A stretch of 64,000 nucleotides of DNA from Blasia pusilla. Lineage: Eukaryota > Marchantiophyta > Marchantiopsida > Blasiales. Shown piece after piece: positions 49,053-62,912 of the stretch; position 1 is the stretch's first letter, and each line of letters opens with the position of its first letter. Both the position numbers and the translations under genes were made by a program. The stretch spans positions 52,514,001 through 52,578,000 of the forward strand of contig CM114272.1 in NCBI GenBank assembly GCA_050084515.1. Reading direction: 5' to 3'. Under the pieces are notes generated by a model. It saw only the letters and a list, made by a program, of their open reading frames with translations, searched no databases and had not been told where the DNA came from.

Positions 49053-52000
49053 CCATTACTATCAAATTATAGTTATAACTTACACTACGCTTATTCCATT
49101 CATTTGAAAGAATTCAAAAAATCAAACCTCACTCTTGTTGTCAACAAGTATTCTATTTATAATGTATTTATTCCTATGTGTGTAACTTGCTATTTTTTAC
49201 AACTTCAATATTTTGAGGGTTGTTCATTTCATTTCTACCAACAACGGATCTCTTTTGTCGTACTGAATTTAAATATCACCACCTCATGTTTATAATGTAT
49301 TGAAGGTTTCAAATTGAATGCATATTTTTGTTATTGGTTTCCAACTTTTCAAGCTATGGCAAGACATATGGCCATATGTGACATAAGTGTTGGCAATATC
49401 TCATCGCGACAATGCTTTAAACAAAGGCAAAGATGGAGGTGTTCTAGTACCCACAAGAAACATCTTGCGAAGATCATAAATTATATTTTGGAAAATGAAA
49501 ATGTTATGTTTACTTATATGAAACAACATTGGAAATTATTGAAGTTGTTCAGAACCAATACAACCAATCCCAAAACCAGATTGACATTGTGAACATGCTG
49601 GAGTGCTCCATCAATCAAGACCAAAATATCCTAAATAATCACATTTTGAGCTTGAAAGCTTCAATAAAGAATCTTAAGTCCGAATTGCATATATTTGTTA
49701 CATACACTATCTCAATCGTTATCATGAGGATAATGAGTCATCATCCTCATTGTCCACCATGAGGTAGAATGTGGTCCTCTGTTTTAACAGGCTTTCATTA
49801 TCTTCACTTTTTTTTATTTCCAAATTGTATACTATTGTATATTCTACTTACGACAACTCAATACCTTTTTTTAGTCTTTCATTCTTAACGAGTTCACCAA
49901 ACTAAAACATAATCTAATGGGACTTTGCCTACTTACGTTGTGATCATCACTTCTTATTCTACAAACAAAAATTATATACTTATTTTACATTAAGTTACTT
50001 CTTTCATGAGGTTGAAATGAAAATTTAATCTTCACACCACTCTTTGTGTACCATCTCTAAACTATGATCTCAACAAACATGCACAATGTTAAGCACTTGT
50101 AAAAGTGTAATACTAAAATACCAACCACTTTGCAAGTATTGCCAATGCACTTGCTTGCGTAGTGTCACTTAAGACCTTCCTCCAAACTTAAGAAATGTTC
50201 CTATCATCATATGGATGTTCAAACTATTAAGTAATTGCATGCACAACATGCCTGAGCTATGCGTTCACCTTTCAAGAATGTTCACAACACATAACATAAC
50301 CTCCGATCAACACTATACATCCTAGGTTTTCATATTGGACTTTTAGTCTACCTTTTGCAAAAAAAACTCGTAGGTTGTGATAATTTTTGTCCATTTTTTT
50401 TAATTAACATCTCTACTATTACATGAGGGTTATCTTCTTGATGAAAACACCTCTTTTTTTAACTCGTGGTGTCAAACATGCTCTTGCTCCTATGTCATTA
50501 TCAAATATGAAAATTTGAAGTTTATCCAAAACACAAATTTATTTTGGATATGAAGGGCATTCAATGTATGGAGGAGATATTACTAGTAATACCTTACCTT
50601 ATATTGGCCTCTTTTGACAACGAAAGTCCTAAGGCCCTTCCTAAACACAATTAGCATTTGGAATAGTATAATTATAAGTGGGAAATGTGGGAGCGACCAC
50701 AATATGAGAGAGATCCTTTAAACACAACAAAAGTCCTCCAAAACTACACACATATTGGGATTTGGATAAGTTAGCAAAGACCAATTAGTGCTCCACCACC
50801 AGAACTTATAATGCCGACTAACTAACCCTTGTTTGATGAAGTTCTCATTGGATTTGTTGGACCCTATCACAAATCCAAGGAGAAGTTTATCCAGATTGGT
50901 TTAATCATACATATGTTGGGTATCTATCCACAACGAGCTTATTGGACGGGTCTGGCCAAATATGATACCTTTGGAGTCAGAGTATTTGGCAGCACCATTC
51001 CATGTCATTGCCATCAAAGATCTCCAACTATTGGACTAACGGATATTGGTCACAGGGCCCACTTGAGCTTTTCCATTTTGGAAACATGGTTCTTCATTGC
51101 GACAATACATACATATTCAGCCTTATTTGAGACTTTTTGTCGTTTATAACTATGTTACAAGGTATTTTAATTTTGCAAATAGATCAATTATTCATAAGGA
51201 GGATTAGTTCTACAAGGATAAATATAACTAATCCTCCTCATGAAGAAAATTGAACATGCTATAAAAAAAACCCACCAATTGGTGCCCAAACTACTTAAGG
51301 AAGATGATTTTCCAAGTTAAGAAAGAAAATAAATAATTTCTATATCAAGAATTTCTATAAATTTTTAGATTTGTGGAAATGAGCTCCTCACGGAATTATG
51401 AATTTCATGGACTTTTTACTTTCTTAAATATCATAATTATTTACAAAGTAATTTTGCAATTGATACTAAGATATTCAATCTTAGAAAATTGTATGTATGC
51501 ACATGGGGACAATGTAGGTTGACGTGAGTCATAGATGAAACTTAAATCTTTTGAATGTAGAACCTTTTGGAAAAATTTTACCCACCACTTCAATATATGG
51601 TGAATATTAAACTCAAAAAGTACCTATGAATCCTACTTAGCAAGCCCTTTTTGAAAGATACAAGTATAGAGCATAAAGTTAATAACCATGCTACTATAGA
51701 TAATAACCACTTGCCCAAGTTATGAAATATTATCTTGTTATCCCACTATCATCCAAGGAGGTTCTTGCAAAAAAAAAATGTATCCTATATTAATAGTATA
51801 GATAAGGCAACATATGACGTTGTAAATTAGAGCTCTACATGGCTACTCTGTAAGAAAAAAGAAGAAAAAAATGTGAGAAAAAAATGGCAAGGGCTTTGCT
51901 GCATCAAAGAGAAGGAAGAGTAAAGGCTCTATTGGTAGAATCTTGAGGTGGAAAAGTGAAAACTAAGGCAAAAATAGAGGGGTGTCATGGTAAGAGGTGA

Positions 52001-52880
52001 TATTTCGAGTTTATGAGTTAATTGCGATCCTATTTCAATATCAATTATAAGTATTATACGAGTCTCATGACTCACACATTTCTTTATAGTTTGAATGTTG
52101 GGAATCACAACAATTTGTGGCTCTTAACTCTCACAAAATTCCTTTTTTTTTAAAATTTCAAGGAGTCACAAGCCATTGACAATATTTGATTTGTGCAAGT
52201 TCCAAGATTGAAAACTATTTATGACTTCGAGAGACGCAAAATTGAGTTTTCAACTCATGTGCAAGTCTCATGAGTGATAAGTACTGCAAAAAGCTCTAAA
52301 GGGAGTAGTTTGACCCCTGGAGGCAAATATTTATATCCTACTAACCCTCTATCTCAAGAATTTGTCATGTTCTCCCAATTTTCCACCTTCTTTTGAGTCT
52401 TTCTTGGTAGCCTCGTGCAATGTCAAAAGAAATAAAGAAATTGAATGCACTATGGAGACCTCCAATATTATCCTTTAAGCACAAAATGAGGACCCAATCC
52501 CTCGTGGAGCATATTTTACCAGAAATAGAAGAAAACTTCCCATTTGCAAATCCAAGAAGTGCAACTAGGAGTCTCTTGCAAGTTGAATGCAAAACCTTGT
52601 AAACCTTGGAAGCTATTATCCACTGTCAATTCTTGAGTCAAAATCGTAATCATATTTGTGAGTCTATGGCAAGGCGATGTAATCACAAATGCCTAACGGT
52701 TGTTTGGACTTACAAAACTAGGCGTACTCGCAAAGCAACGTCTAGTTGCAATAAAGTCACATGAAATGAACTTACAAATATGTAGTCATAATGGAGTCGC
52801 AAATTATCTTCTCGTGGAAAAAGTGTATTTGCAATAGGGGCATATCAACGCCTCTATTCATAGTAGTGAGCTCTATATCC
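49053..52880. other. Intergenic DNA with weak gene-like debris
   Basis: Frames at 49314-49762 (Gln/Asn/Ile-rich, coiled-coil-like SIKNLKSELHIFV) and 50829-51149 are open for about 90-106 codons but unrecognised. They may be retroelement remnants. A Helitron-start-like motif on the minus strand (TCTATACTATTAATATAGG) begins at 51802. Confidence 0.35.
51198..51237. repeat. Perfect 12-bp-arm hairpin
   Basis: GGAGGATTAGTT (51198-51209) and AACTAATCCTCC (51226-51237) are exact inverted repeats separated by 16 bases, in AT-rich intergenic DNA. Confidence 0.8.
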
Positions 52881-52885
52881 ATATC

Positions 52886-53600
52886 TGTCATGCGCCTACT
52901 CTCCTTGAACATAAATCTTTAATGTTGTGGAAGCGTGCTCTGAATCCTCATCTGCATCCAAAAACGCACTCACATTAGTCTGATCTGGGTCAATTAGCAT
53001 TCTAAATTTCCAAGCTATTGATTCGGCATCTCATCAAACTCTTCCTAGTTTCGCGGTTTACAACACACGCAAGTCTTTCAAGACTTGGGACATACTTTCT
53101 GGTTAGTTCGGGAACCTCAACCGGCGTTTGCATGCTTGGCGGTTCCAACTGTCCAATGGAAATCCAATGAGTCCCTAACTGCAAGTCACAAAAAAATCAA
53201 TCGCCTGTTGGAATCCAAGTATGACTTATGAAATCCATTCCCTTGGATCAGGTTCAGGTTTGAAGTTCCAACGCCAAACTCCCATTCCATACCGTGCCCT
53301 TGAGACATCGTTTGGTGCTCAAAGTAGTGTTCGTGTTCCAAGAATCCTTGGAGACACTCCCCCTTACTAGTACTTATGGGGATCACCGCCCTCCCCCTAA
53401 CTTTGGGGAAAGACAGTCCGGCCCCTCAAATTGGCCCTCATCCCAACTGCACTCACAGTTGTTTTTGGCCAATATCTCATTCCATCTTGTGCATTTTCTA
53501 AGATCTTTCATGAATTGGAACTGTCTCGGCATAAGCTTTCTAACGCCACCTTAGTTGTCCCAAACGCATATTGGGACTAAACGTTATGGTTTGAAACACA
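52886..53600 (+). mobile_element. Diverged LTR fragment related to the solo LTR
   Basis: It starts TGTCATGCGCCTACTCTCCTTGAAC and runs parallel to the LTR at 48043 through landmarks such as CTTTCAAGACTTGG and CCTTGAGACATCGTTTGG, then CCCCCTTACTAGTACTT. Similarity fades after about 53590, so the right end is uncertain. No target duplication was found. Confidence 0.65.
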
Positions 53601-56600
53601 TTGCTATCTTTGAAAGGATAACGTCCACTCAAAGTTTTTGGAAATTCTTACCAGGAAAAAATTGCCATCAAAATCGATTGTTATACCATGCAGGTTCATG
53701 AATAGTCAGTAGTCATTGGAGTTGAGAGTGATAGAGAGAAAGAACACTAATCAAGCCTCATATGATGTGTGGATAAGATTTGAAAATCTAGGAATACTAA
53801 GCTTATGATAGTCTTGGTAGGCATGTACCTAACATGGAACAAATCATTGATCGGCGCATCATAAAGGCTTACATAACTTGAAATTTCACTTTTTGTTTTA
53901 AAAAAATATTGTAAATTGGCATTCATAATGAATATAGGCAGAAAATGAAGGAAAGTTTCAAGAGGATCCCCTAAAAATGGGGGGAAAATATACAAAAAGG
54001 TAGTTGACCCTCCACTTGAGAATTAAATAAATCATAGGACTGGAATATATAGAGATCTTATATTTTTTAAACAAATTGGACTTTACATTTTCATTAAATT
54101 TGTAGAACATAATAATGTAGAGTATTTAACCTATTAATATGCATAATTGATGCCAAATATAAATTATATCAAATCTAAATAAGCATTTAACTTAGTTGAA
54201 TTTTAGAGACTCAAATGGTAGATGATGCATTAAATGAATGGATCTTACATAGGAATATCTAATTATCTCTAGAGTATTTTCCAAGTGATTGGTAGATAAT
54301 TTGTATTTGACATAGGATTGGATGGAGAAGGCATGCTTAGAAACTAGGATCTTGATGTTTTTTTTCCTTATCTTTGTTGATTTTACAAGGGCACATATTT
54401 TTTTGTGAATATATGAAAAGCATAACCAAAAAAATATTACTTTCAACACTTTACAAGGCATATCTTTTTTTGATGTATCAATTACATGAATCCATGAGCT
54501 TAACTACATCCTCAATATCCAGTTCATATATCTTGAATAACGAGTTAGAATGGCTCCTTATTTCAAATGAAGAGATGTTTGAGGATCGCTTTTGAATCAA
54601 GTACCAAGTAAATTTTTGTACACCTTCTTAGATTGTTCATGGAATTCCATTCATGGGCTATATGCTTTGGCTAGATGAGTGTAATTTTTTTGTACAATCA
54701 TACTTATTGTTGGTGTGACCCTCTTCCTCAAGTATATATTTGCCTACTGGTCTTATTTACATTCGTTTGAGCCTACCTGATTGGCATGCACTTTTATCTC
54801 AGGAGTTTCTACAATTGAATTCAAGTTCAATCTTTGGGTCCTCGATACGCCTAAAAGTGTAACCTTCGTTTCACCTCTTGAGCACTTTACATGCTATCAA
54901 AAAATTGAGCAAAAAACCCTTAGTTACTACAACTTGGAAATTGGTCAAATTCACGTCCAATCATACACTAATGATCCAAACTCTTCACTCGAAAATAGAA
55001 AAAAATTGTAATCCCCTCCTTAGCACGGGTAATAGATTTTTTTACGGCCTCTACAAGTTCTCGTTAATTTTTTGTTCCTTGGCCATCTAGACTATCCCCG
55101 TGTCCTAGAAGTTAATTACTTTCTTCTCTTTGCCATGATAAGTTTAATTATTACCTTTTCCAAGTCACACCTGATAGTTTACTGCAGCTCTCCAAAGTTC
55201 CAAGTACCCTAATTGGTATCACGTTAGCACTAATACACACATAACCTAAGTTGCTTAGCCGCCACAATAGTTTTAACCCCTTAGAAGAAAGATTTTCTTC
55301 TTCTTCTTTTCGAGATGGTATCTAGTTTATAAACGCACCATAAAGAAGACGACAAAGGTCTTTGAATGCCCCTTCTTCCTTTTCTGGTCTTGTTGGCCTT
55401 CAGATTTTGACTCTTTGAGTCCCCCTCTTTTGTACTTAAGATGGGTTTTCCATCACTCATTTTTATCGAAGTGCATCTTAAAAAAAAAAAAAAACCGACA
55501 AAGGGAGTCATGGACAGACATATACTTTAGGGGACGTGAGATGTACATTCCCATCGACATCTACGGAAAAGTATCGGAATTTGTGCCATAGAAACATGAG
55601 GAAAATCTGTTTGGGGGATTTTGTTCTCTTTCGATGGCCACGTGGCATACACACAAGGGGATGGTAAATGGGCGTGTTCCTCTCTCATGACATGACATGA
55701 CATGAGGATGAGGAGTGAAGAACGGAATACGCAAGAGCTATCCCACGATCATCCACCGCTAACTTCTTCACTAAAAATCGGAACTCTATTGTGGGGGGCG
55801 GGGGGGGGGGGAACTACTCTCTAATTTATTAAGGATAGCGATACGAAAGATGTGTAGTGGATATTCTTGCTTTAAAAGGCCATTGCTTCGTGTCACATGT
55901 TCCTCGTTTTTCTAGAGTGTGTAATTCACAACCATTCCCTCTTCCGTGGGGCATTTATGTGTGAGCTCTTGGACGTTACCCCATCTCACAACTCTTAGCT
56001 TATCTGGTTCTCTTACTATGTTTCTCGGGTAATAGAGTGACTCAATTGATCTCATAACATTTCTCTGACGAAATGATTTGTTTTTATCTTTTTCGAAAAA
56101 CTTTAGATGTAATTTTGTAGCCAATTGATTTGTCTTTCCTGATTAAGAGGAGGGAGAGAAGAGGGCTCTTCACCGACATAATGAGAGGGAGGATTTCTCA
56201 CACCAAAAAAATATAAGTGATTATTTTTAATGGAAAAATGAGTTTACGAATGTGATTGTTAAGTATGAGACAATATCAGTATTCTCCGTTTAAAATTGAA
56301 AATTTTAATGTATGATAGTACTTATTATAGCATTATATTTTCTTGCTGACCCACTGTTACTTTTTTAAGAGACACGTGTGGGAAATTAGACTTGTATAAA
56401 GGCTGGCAATGATTTACTTACATCTTGAGGTAAGATATATCTACACACGAAATTCTATTTATAATCTTACAATACTTTCACGAAGTCGGGATTTTATCAA
56501 ACAAATATGAATGACTACAAAGTAACTACACGTGGATAATGTTTCTTGCTGTAACGAGTGCCATGTAGCGAGTCGGTCAATCCCCACTCCCCCTTCCCAC

Positions 56601-57960
56601 CCTCTTTCATTCAAAGAGATTTTATTGTTATGTGATGATTGAAATTATAATCATAAAAACGCTTATGGAAAACCCATGAGAGATACGAAAGAGGGGCATA
56701 ACCATCGCCTTTCTTTGCACACGACTAAAGACGTAGATAAATGAGGAAGATCTTATTGCAATATATGACCTGCTACCTCCGCGAGTAGTAAATAGTGAAT
56801 CTCGCAAAGACAAACAAATATTGCTCTCACTGACCTGTTGTAATTTGTAGCGGAAGAATTACCGACCGGTGATCGCACGGGTGAAAAAAATTCCCGACAA
56901 TCGTACGGTAGACACAGCGAACGATCGCATGCGGCAGCCGCGCTGGAGGTCAGCATCGAGCTGGAAATCTTCCAAGCACATGTGACGTGCACGAACACGC
57001 GCTGGAAACTGCAGGGGCTGACTGTGGATAGTTTTCCCATAGCCTCGACTAGGGCCCTCTAAACATCGCCTCTGCGACGGAATCCGACCTCGGCTAAACA
57101 ATACGTCCGAAGGTGACTTCTTTAGTTAGCAGAACGGTAATTTACGGTAATTGTTGGTTCTTTTACGGATGGAATGAAAATGATGTATTCGGTGACGGGA
57201 GAACTTAACCGCGTGTTCGCAATTTAGTTTCTAAAAATTTGGGGAATGTAAATAGTAAATAAATGATTTCATTCAAGAAAGATTAGACTTATTCAGATGT
57301 GAGAACTCTGCGTTGAGTATACGCTGAAAAAAGACTCTTTTAGGGCGAGACTTACGTATATTTGGGTCATGCCGACCGTCTTGGCGTAACTTGACAGTAG
57401 GAGCAGACCGAGTCTTCGGATGACCTGACAGATGTGCCAGACTGACACGAGACACAAAAAGTCATGCTTTCGGTGGACTGTCTCAGACAACGTGTCTGGC
57501 TCCTGTGAAGCACTAGTAATGACGCTGCTAAACCTCCTCCAGATGTAGCGATACCACAAGATCCGTGCCATCGGATTCTATTCTCTAGTGAAGAAGATGA
57601 AGGGTATTTTCCCACCGTCGTCCCCCCAATTTGACGTGGGCCAACAATGACAGCATCTTCTCCAATTTTTACCGGGGGTAGAAACGGTACGACGGCTCGA
57701 GGAACGCTCTTTATGACCATTTCCCGTATAGTACTCCAGCGAACGTGGTAGATCACTACTATTGTAGTACATGTATGTACAGTCCTTGTGAGCTCACAAC
57801 CACCGTCTCCACAGTCGAATGACAACCTGCTCCTTTGCATATCCTCTCGGGCCTCCAGAGTTCAGACCTTGACCACCCCTGTAATATCCACCTGTCGCCT
57901 TCGAGCGACCTGTTCGGTTCGATCTCCCCGGTGCGTGAAGTCGATTAATTAGTTCCTGGA
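53601..57960. other. Intergenic DNA, no confident gene
   Basis: AT-rich to about 56800, then mixed to GC-rich. A poly-A run lies at about 55480-55494 and a long G run at 55793-55811. Minus-strand open frames at 57840-57367 (157 codons) and 57101-56753 are unrecognised, overlap in several frames and show no domain. They may be flanking sequence of the TBC gene or decayed coding sequence. Confidence 0.4.
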
Positions 57961-59494
57961 CTGCAGGATAAAAAGCTTATCGATAACCATCCACGTGGCT
58001 AGCGAAGGAGGGGATGTCGGACGAGGAACTCGACTCGAGAGTTAAGTCTGTCCGGAAGGTAAACCTGGCGCCGCTCGAGCTTGGGATCGTTGCCGCGTGG
58101 CTCATAAAAGATCACGCTCGCTGCACTCGAGCGATGTACACGAAGGCCGGTTCTCTTTCATCTACTCACCCTCACGCTTTAACCTGCGCGAGATCTCCTT
58201 AGCCCCCCGTCCGTCAGATCGGCATCTCGTGCGGCCCTTTCCTTGCCTGACGCCCGGGAGAGCTGGAGTCTAAGTCCGGTTAGACGTTAGATTGCTTCGA
58301 GCCGGAGTTAGGACTCGACCTCGGATCCTCGCTCCGAGGTCCTGTTCCCTACCTCGGAGGGGCAGAGAGGGGGAGGGGGGGGGGGATGGCGGGTCAGGCG
58401 GGTTTCCCAGACGGGGAGTGAAAGGGAGAGCGAGGAGGACTCTAAAGGACGAGCGAGAGCTCCCAGGCAGGTCAGCGATACATTTCATTGCTTTACAGGA
58501 ATTGAGGGGGCTTTGGAGAGAGTGGGGAAACGGGGCTCGTGCGGGTGGGAGAAGGAGAAGGAGAACGAGAGGGGAAAGTGAGTGATGTGAGCGAGGGGGA
58601 AAGACTGCCGCCGAGAACGAGTCCAATTTCAGCGAGTGGTAGTGTAGAGGCCGAGAGTGTGGGATTGGCGAGCGCCCGCCGGTGTTGAAAACACGAGAGT
58701 ATGAGGAGGACTCGGCTTGAGTAGGGCTAGAGCATTAGAGCTAGGAGGCTAACTGTTTCTCTTTCCCGTCTGGAAATGTGGGGCATACTGACTCCGTGAG
58801 TGGGAGGAGTCAGTCGAGGTGGTGTGCAAGGGGGGAACTCCATGACTTACAGAGAAAGGGACTTAAGGGAGCTAGGTGCTGCAGCGGAATTGAGTTTGCT
58901 CTTTGGTGAAGAATAATTTTGGAGCTTAGCGCGCATAGCAGTGCGAGAGAGTGGGAGTTACCTGAGGGTGTGCTTCGTGTCTACCTTGGTGGAGAGGCTG
59001 GACCCTTGTCTAGTCTCGGTTTCTCATTGACAGTCAGTCTTCTGCGTGTGCATTAAGGATTGTTATGGGTGGGATTCCAAAGTCACTTCTTACGGGGATC
59101 GGATTGGGGATGTTGTAATAGGAATACAACATCAGAGATTGTTCGAGCAATCAGGTGTAAATACTAGACCGGAAGTGCCTTAATGGAAATGCTCGAGTGC
59201 GAGCAATGTGAGGTCTTATGTGGATTGAATTCACGAACGCCTGAGTGAGCGTCGGACGGACCCTGCAATCCGCCAATCACAACACCGACCCCGAAGTGAA
59301 CGCTTGGGTTCTGAGGCAGACATCAGATGGGGAGATGAAGATGGTGCAAGAAGTGGGCAGGGAGCGCAAGACAATCGTGGAGTTGGAATGCATAGAAGTA
59401 GTAGCGAAGTAATTGCAGCTCAACGCCGTAACGTGTATTAGAGTGCGAGTCGTGCTGTCGAGGGTTGGAAACCAAAGAGAGAAGGGCATTGCCT
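57961..59494 (+). promoter_or_regulatory. 5' flank and probable 5' UTR of the TBC gene
   Basis: GC-rich, G-rich sequence with a G run near 58370-58384. A 62-codon frame from ATG 58014 (MSDEELDSRVKSVRK) is open but has no recognised domain, and could be an upstream exon or uORF. The transcription start is not visible. Confidence 0.4.
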
Positions 59495-61180
59495 ATGAAA
59501 GCAAAAATTGGGCAAGGCAGAGGAGAGGAGGGAAGGATGTACGCATCGCTTAATACCCGCGATGCAGAGCCAGCTTGGGGATTCGAGAGTAGGATCATGC
59601 GAGGACCACCAGACTGGTCGAAGAGGGAATACAAGGTGAAGGTGATAGACTTGTATTTATTTCCTCTGGAGGTTTCGGTTGATGAAGCTGTCATCTTCAA
59701 TCTCGTGAAAGATAAGGTGAAGGAGCAGACTCGTGTGTGGTGGGCTATGGAGGCCAGCAAAGGGGCAGGCTGGTACTTACAGTCCGACATCTCCTCCATC
59801 TCCGACCAATATGTGCCAGCTTCTCTGTCTATCTCCACGCTCACCAGTACCATTCAGCTTAAGAAGCTAATAAGGAAGGGGATTCCCCCTACTCTCCGCC
59901 CCAAAGTCTGGCAGGCCGTCTCTGGTGCTGCTCGTAAGCGATCCAATGTGCCCGATAGTTACTATCAAGACCTCTGTCAGGCTGTCATCGGAGCACAAAC
60001 CCCCTCCACACGCCAAATCGATCATGTAAGTCACCTGTACCAGTTCCACTGTGGCAATCTCTGCTAGCTTCCATAATTTCGTGACTCGGAAATGTGTGTA
60101 CATCTTCGAGTAAGCTTTGAAACGGGCACGCTCTGGAATCGAAGGTCTGCTTAGCGGAATATATCAAACTGGTAATGCTCTGTCTCTTCTTAGAAGACAG
60201 CGTGGTTAAGCGGGAATCCACCTCGCTGGACCACCTCATGAGGAAATATCGGCGAAGGAAGATACCTTAATTGATTCTGGATAGTCACATACCTAGTGTC
60301 GCGTCGTGGCGTCGTGGGTGCACTAAGTTGGGTAGGGCAGTTTGGTTGGCCTTAGAGTTGTACCCGAGCGTGTCACATTGCCATGTTCTTCAACTTTCTA
60401 TTTTCTGCCACAGATCGGAATCGGAAGGTATTTCGTTACAAGCTTGATGAGAATCCGAGGAAGAAGCGTTTGATTCTTGCTTTAACAGGAAAAGCAGGTC
60501 TGTGTCTCTATCCCACGGGAATATTACTGATTACACTCGGGCGAATTGGAATTGTTCGCAGGATTTGGCGAGGACTTTCCCATCGCATCCGTGGGTGGAT
60601 TCTCCAGAGGGACAGGCCACGCTTCGCCGAGTTCTGGTCGCTTACTCATTTCGCGACTCTATTGTTGGCTATTGTCAGGTAACTCCTCGTCTCTACTGAC
60701 AAGAATCCAAACAGAGATTGGTACCATTTGCTTGTCTGTGGGAAACTTATGGGTCCTCGGGGAACCTGGGCATCGTCGATAGGAGCGCAAACCTCCCTTA
60801 TCACGAAGTGAATTTCTTGTTGGAGCCTAGCGGGGAGCGTAGCCAAAGATTTATGTCACGCTCCATACCTCCACCAACATCGAGCTAGGCATTGTACTGT
60901 AATTGCGACCTTCTTGGGAGTATGACAGAGTAGTCACACCCTTGCAGCGCACTACCCGTGGGATGAACGAGAGAGTACCCACGAGATAGTGCCTGTCACA
61001 GAGAACTGCAGGACGTACTAGAAACGAGTGAAGCGATGCACTGTACGCGCGGATTCAAGGGCCATGGGACGTGGATTTACACAATTTGTAGAATCAGAGC
61101 ATGTCAAAGGGTGAGGGGGATTGTTCATATCAATCAATCAGCGCCTGTCGTAGCCTTGCGACCAGAGATCCCGCACCGTC

Positions 61181-61235
<55 letters not shown>

Positions 61236-62497
61236 CAGGACTTCCGTCTTCGGCATACCTCAGCCTGACGTGCGATGTTGATGGCTCATGCTCGAGCAGG
61301 GAATGAATTACGTTGCCGCATTACTTTTATTGGTGATGAAAACGGAGGAGGACGCGTTTTGGATGCTTGCCGTTCTTCTCGAAAACGTTTTGTTTAGTGA
61401 AAGCTTTGCGGAGGATCTGCGCGGCTGCCACCTTGCGCAGCGAGTCTTCAAAGACCTACTGAAGAAAAAGTTTCCAAGGTAGTTTATCTCCCCTCTGCAA
61501 GCAGCAAAGCTTTCAGACTCGGAGTGGCTGTGCGTGCTTTGGTTGCCTGGTACCTCAGAATCCGTTTAACATGTGCTTGACGGTTATGCAATGATCTCAG
61601 ATTGGCTCAACACCTGGATCATATAGGATTTGACTCTACGCTGGTCACAACCGAATGGTTTCTCTGTTTGTTCGCCAAGAGCTTCCCATCTGAAGTGAGT
61701 CGTACGATCCTCTTGACCAGCTCGCTTTCATTTTGCGCTATTACTTTCATTCAGCCTCCAATATTCCAACCACGCGTCGTCTGACACTCGCTTTAACCTT
61801 GTTCGCCTCTCCACAGACCACCATGAGGGTTTGGGACGTGCTGTTCAACGAAGGTGTGAAGGTTCTCTTCAGAGTTGCTTTGGCCACCTTTAAGGTACCG
61901 TATAACCTGTTCTGTGGATAAGGAGCAATCGTGGGTCGATCATCAAGCGTTCACAGCATTTTTGTTTTCAAGAACGTCTATGAGTAGGGGTCTGACTGAT
62001 GAGTGGAAGAGCTATGAAACGGGAGGGAAACCATGCGGCTGTTTTACTCATATGTGACCCCCGGTTGCAGCTGAACGAGGAGGCATTGTTAGCGGCTAAG
62101 CACGCAGGGCAAGCCATAAAAATTTTGCAAGATTCCATGTCTCATCTTTATGATCCGGATGTTCTGCTGAAGGTAACGTCCTGAAACCTGTAAGCGCAGC
62201 ATCTGAATCCCTCTCTTCAATTTGCGAACTTGTGACACGTTGGTCGCGAGAGAAATGGTCGAAGTGCTGGCTCGTGAGAAGTGAGAAGTGACGTGGTCTA
62301 ACCCGTGCTGTGATCGATCGCAGATAGCATTTGACAAAGTAGGAGTGCTGTCAGTGAACACCATCAACAAACAGAGCAAGAAGGAGCAGCCTCGATTGAT
62401 GGCTGATCTGCAGCGCAGATTGCAAAGACTGAGTTCCCCCGACTCCCCGACTCCATCTTCATCTCCATCTCCAGCTCAATCCACTCCCAGTCCATAG
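59495..62497 (+). CDS. TBC-domain Rab GTPase-activating protein
   Basis: Exons 59495-60025, 60562-60678, 61300-61478, 61601-61694, 61817-61894, 62071-62172 and 62324-62497 join in phase to 424 residues. It stimulates GTP hydrolysis on Rab GTPases and so switches off membrane-traffic steps. The N-terminal part includes REYKVKVIDLYLFPLEV and VWWAMEASKGAGWYLQ, typical of a plant TBC subgroup. The TBC domain follows: LKKLIRKGIPPTLRPKVWQ, the arginine finger in IDHDLARTFP (IxxDxxR), the glutamine finger in VGYCQGMNYVAALL (YxQ), EEDAFWMLAVLLENVL, TEWFLCLFAKSFP and MRVWDVLFNEGVKVLFRVAL. Both catalytic fingers are intact. The C-terminus is a short Ser/Pro-rich tail. The first ATG before MKAKIGQG was chosen; an upstream start in the same frame is blocked unless an unseen exon exists. 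Confidence 0.95.
61185..61233 (+). repeat. GA dinucleotide microsatellite
   Basis: An uninterrupted AG run of about 49 bases in the second intron of the TBC gene, about 65 bases before the acceptor at 61299. Confidence 0.95.
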
Positions 62498-62654
62498 GAA
62501 CAGGGACATATGAAAACAACATGTCCCTTTTTGTACAGTAAGGAAATCGATCGATCCCCATACGCGCCCCCCACGTAAATGAGGGCGGCGATTGGTGGAT
62601 GGATGTAAGAAAAAGCTATCAGACCATTTTTTTGGCTCACCACAAGCTCACTGA

Positions 62655-62688
62655 GAAGACGGTGATCTTGCTGTGATCCACCGTCTTC
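62655..62688. repeat. Hairpin in the TBC gene 3' region
   Basis: GAAGACGGTG (62655-62664) and CACCGTCTTC (62679-62688) are exact inverted repeats with a 14-base loop. ACAGACGGTGATCC then repeats part of the left arm. It lies about 160 bases after the stop codon, probably in the 3' UTR. Confidence 0.75.
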
Positions 62689-62889
62689 ACCACAGACGGT
62701 GATCCTCTCTGAGGTGTGTATATTGATGACGGAGAAAGTCCGGTAAGATAGATAGTGTTGTAAGTTAAAGTGAGCGACAGCCTCGCCAGAGGATGGATGA
62801 TACTTTTCATGATGTATAGGTCCTGGAAGGTCTGAACGAGATACAGTTTTCGTACGCATGACATGTCTTGATTGTCATGTGCACTCTGA

Positions 62890-62912
62890 GGAAAGAATAA
62901 ATTCAATAAAAT
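62890..62912 (+). terminator. Possible polyadenylation signals of the TBC gene
   Basis: Two AATAAA hexamers (in GAATAAATTCAATAAAATG) occur about 400 bases after the stop codon, a reasonable 3' UTR length. AATAAA is not strictly required in plants, so this is tentative. Confidence 0.4.

Noticed and set aside
48022-49065. Several 90-110 codon frames on both strands
   Set aside because: They fall inside the solo LTR and have no protein-family signature.
58014-58202. 62-codon frame as a first exon of the TBC gene
   Set aside because: No donor giving an in-phase join to 59495 with recognisable conserved sequence was found. The protein is complete from ATG 59495.
60414-60497. Exon-like block in TBC intron 1 (acceptor CACAG, donor-like CAGGTCTG, 84 bases, open as DRNRKVFRYKLDENPRKKR)
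   Set aside because: The phase needed by the preceding exon hits a stop, and joining 60025 directly to 60562 rebuilds the conserved arginine-finger motif without it.
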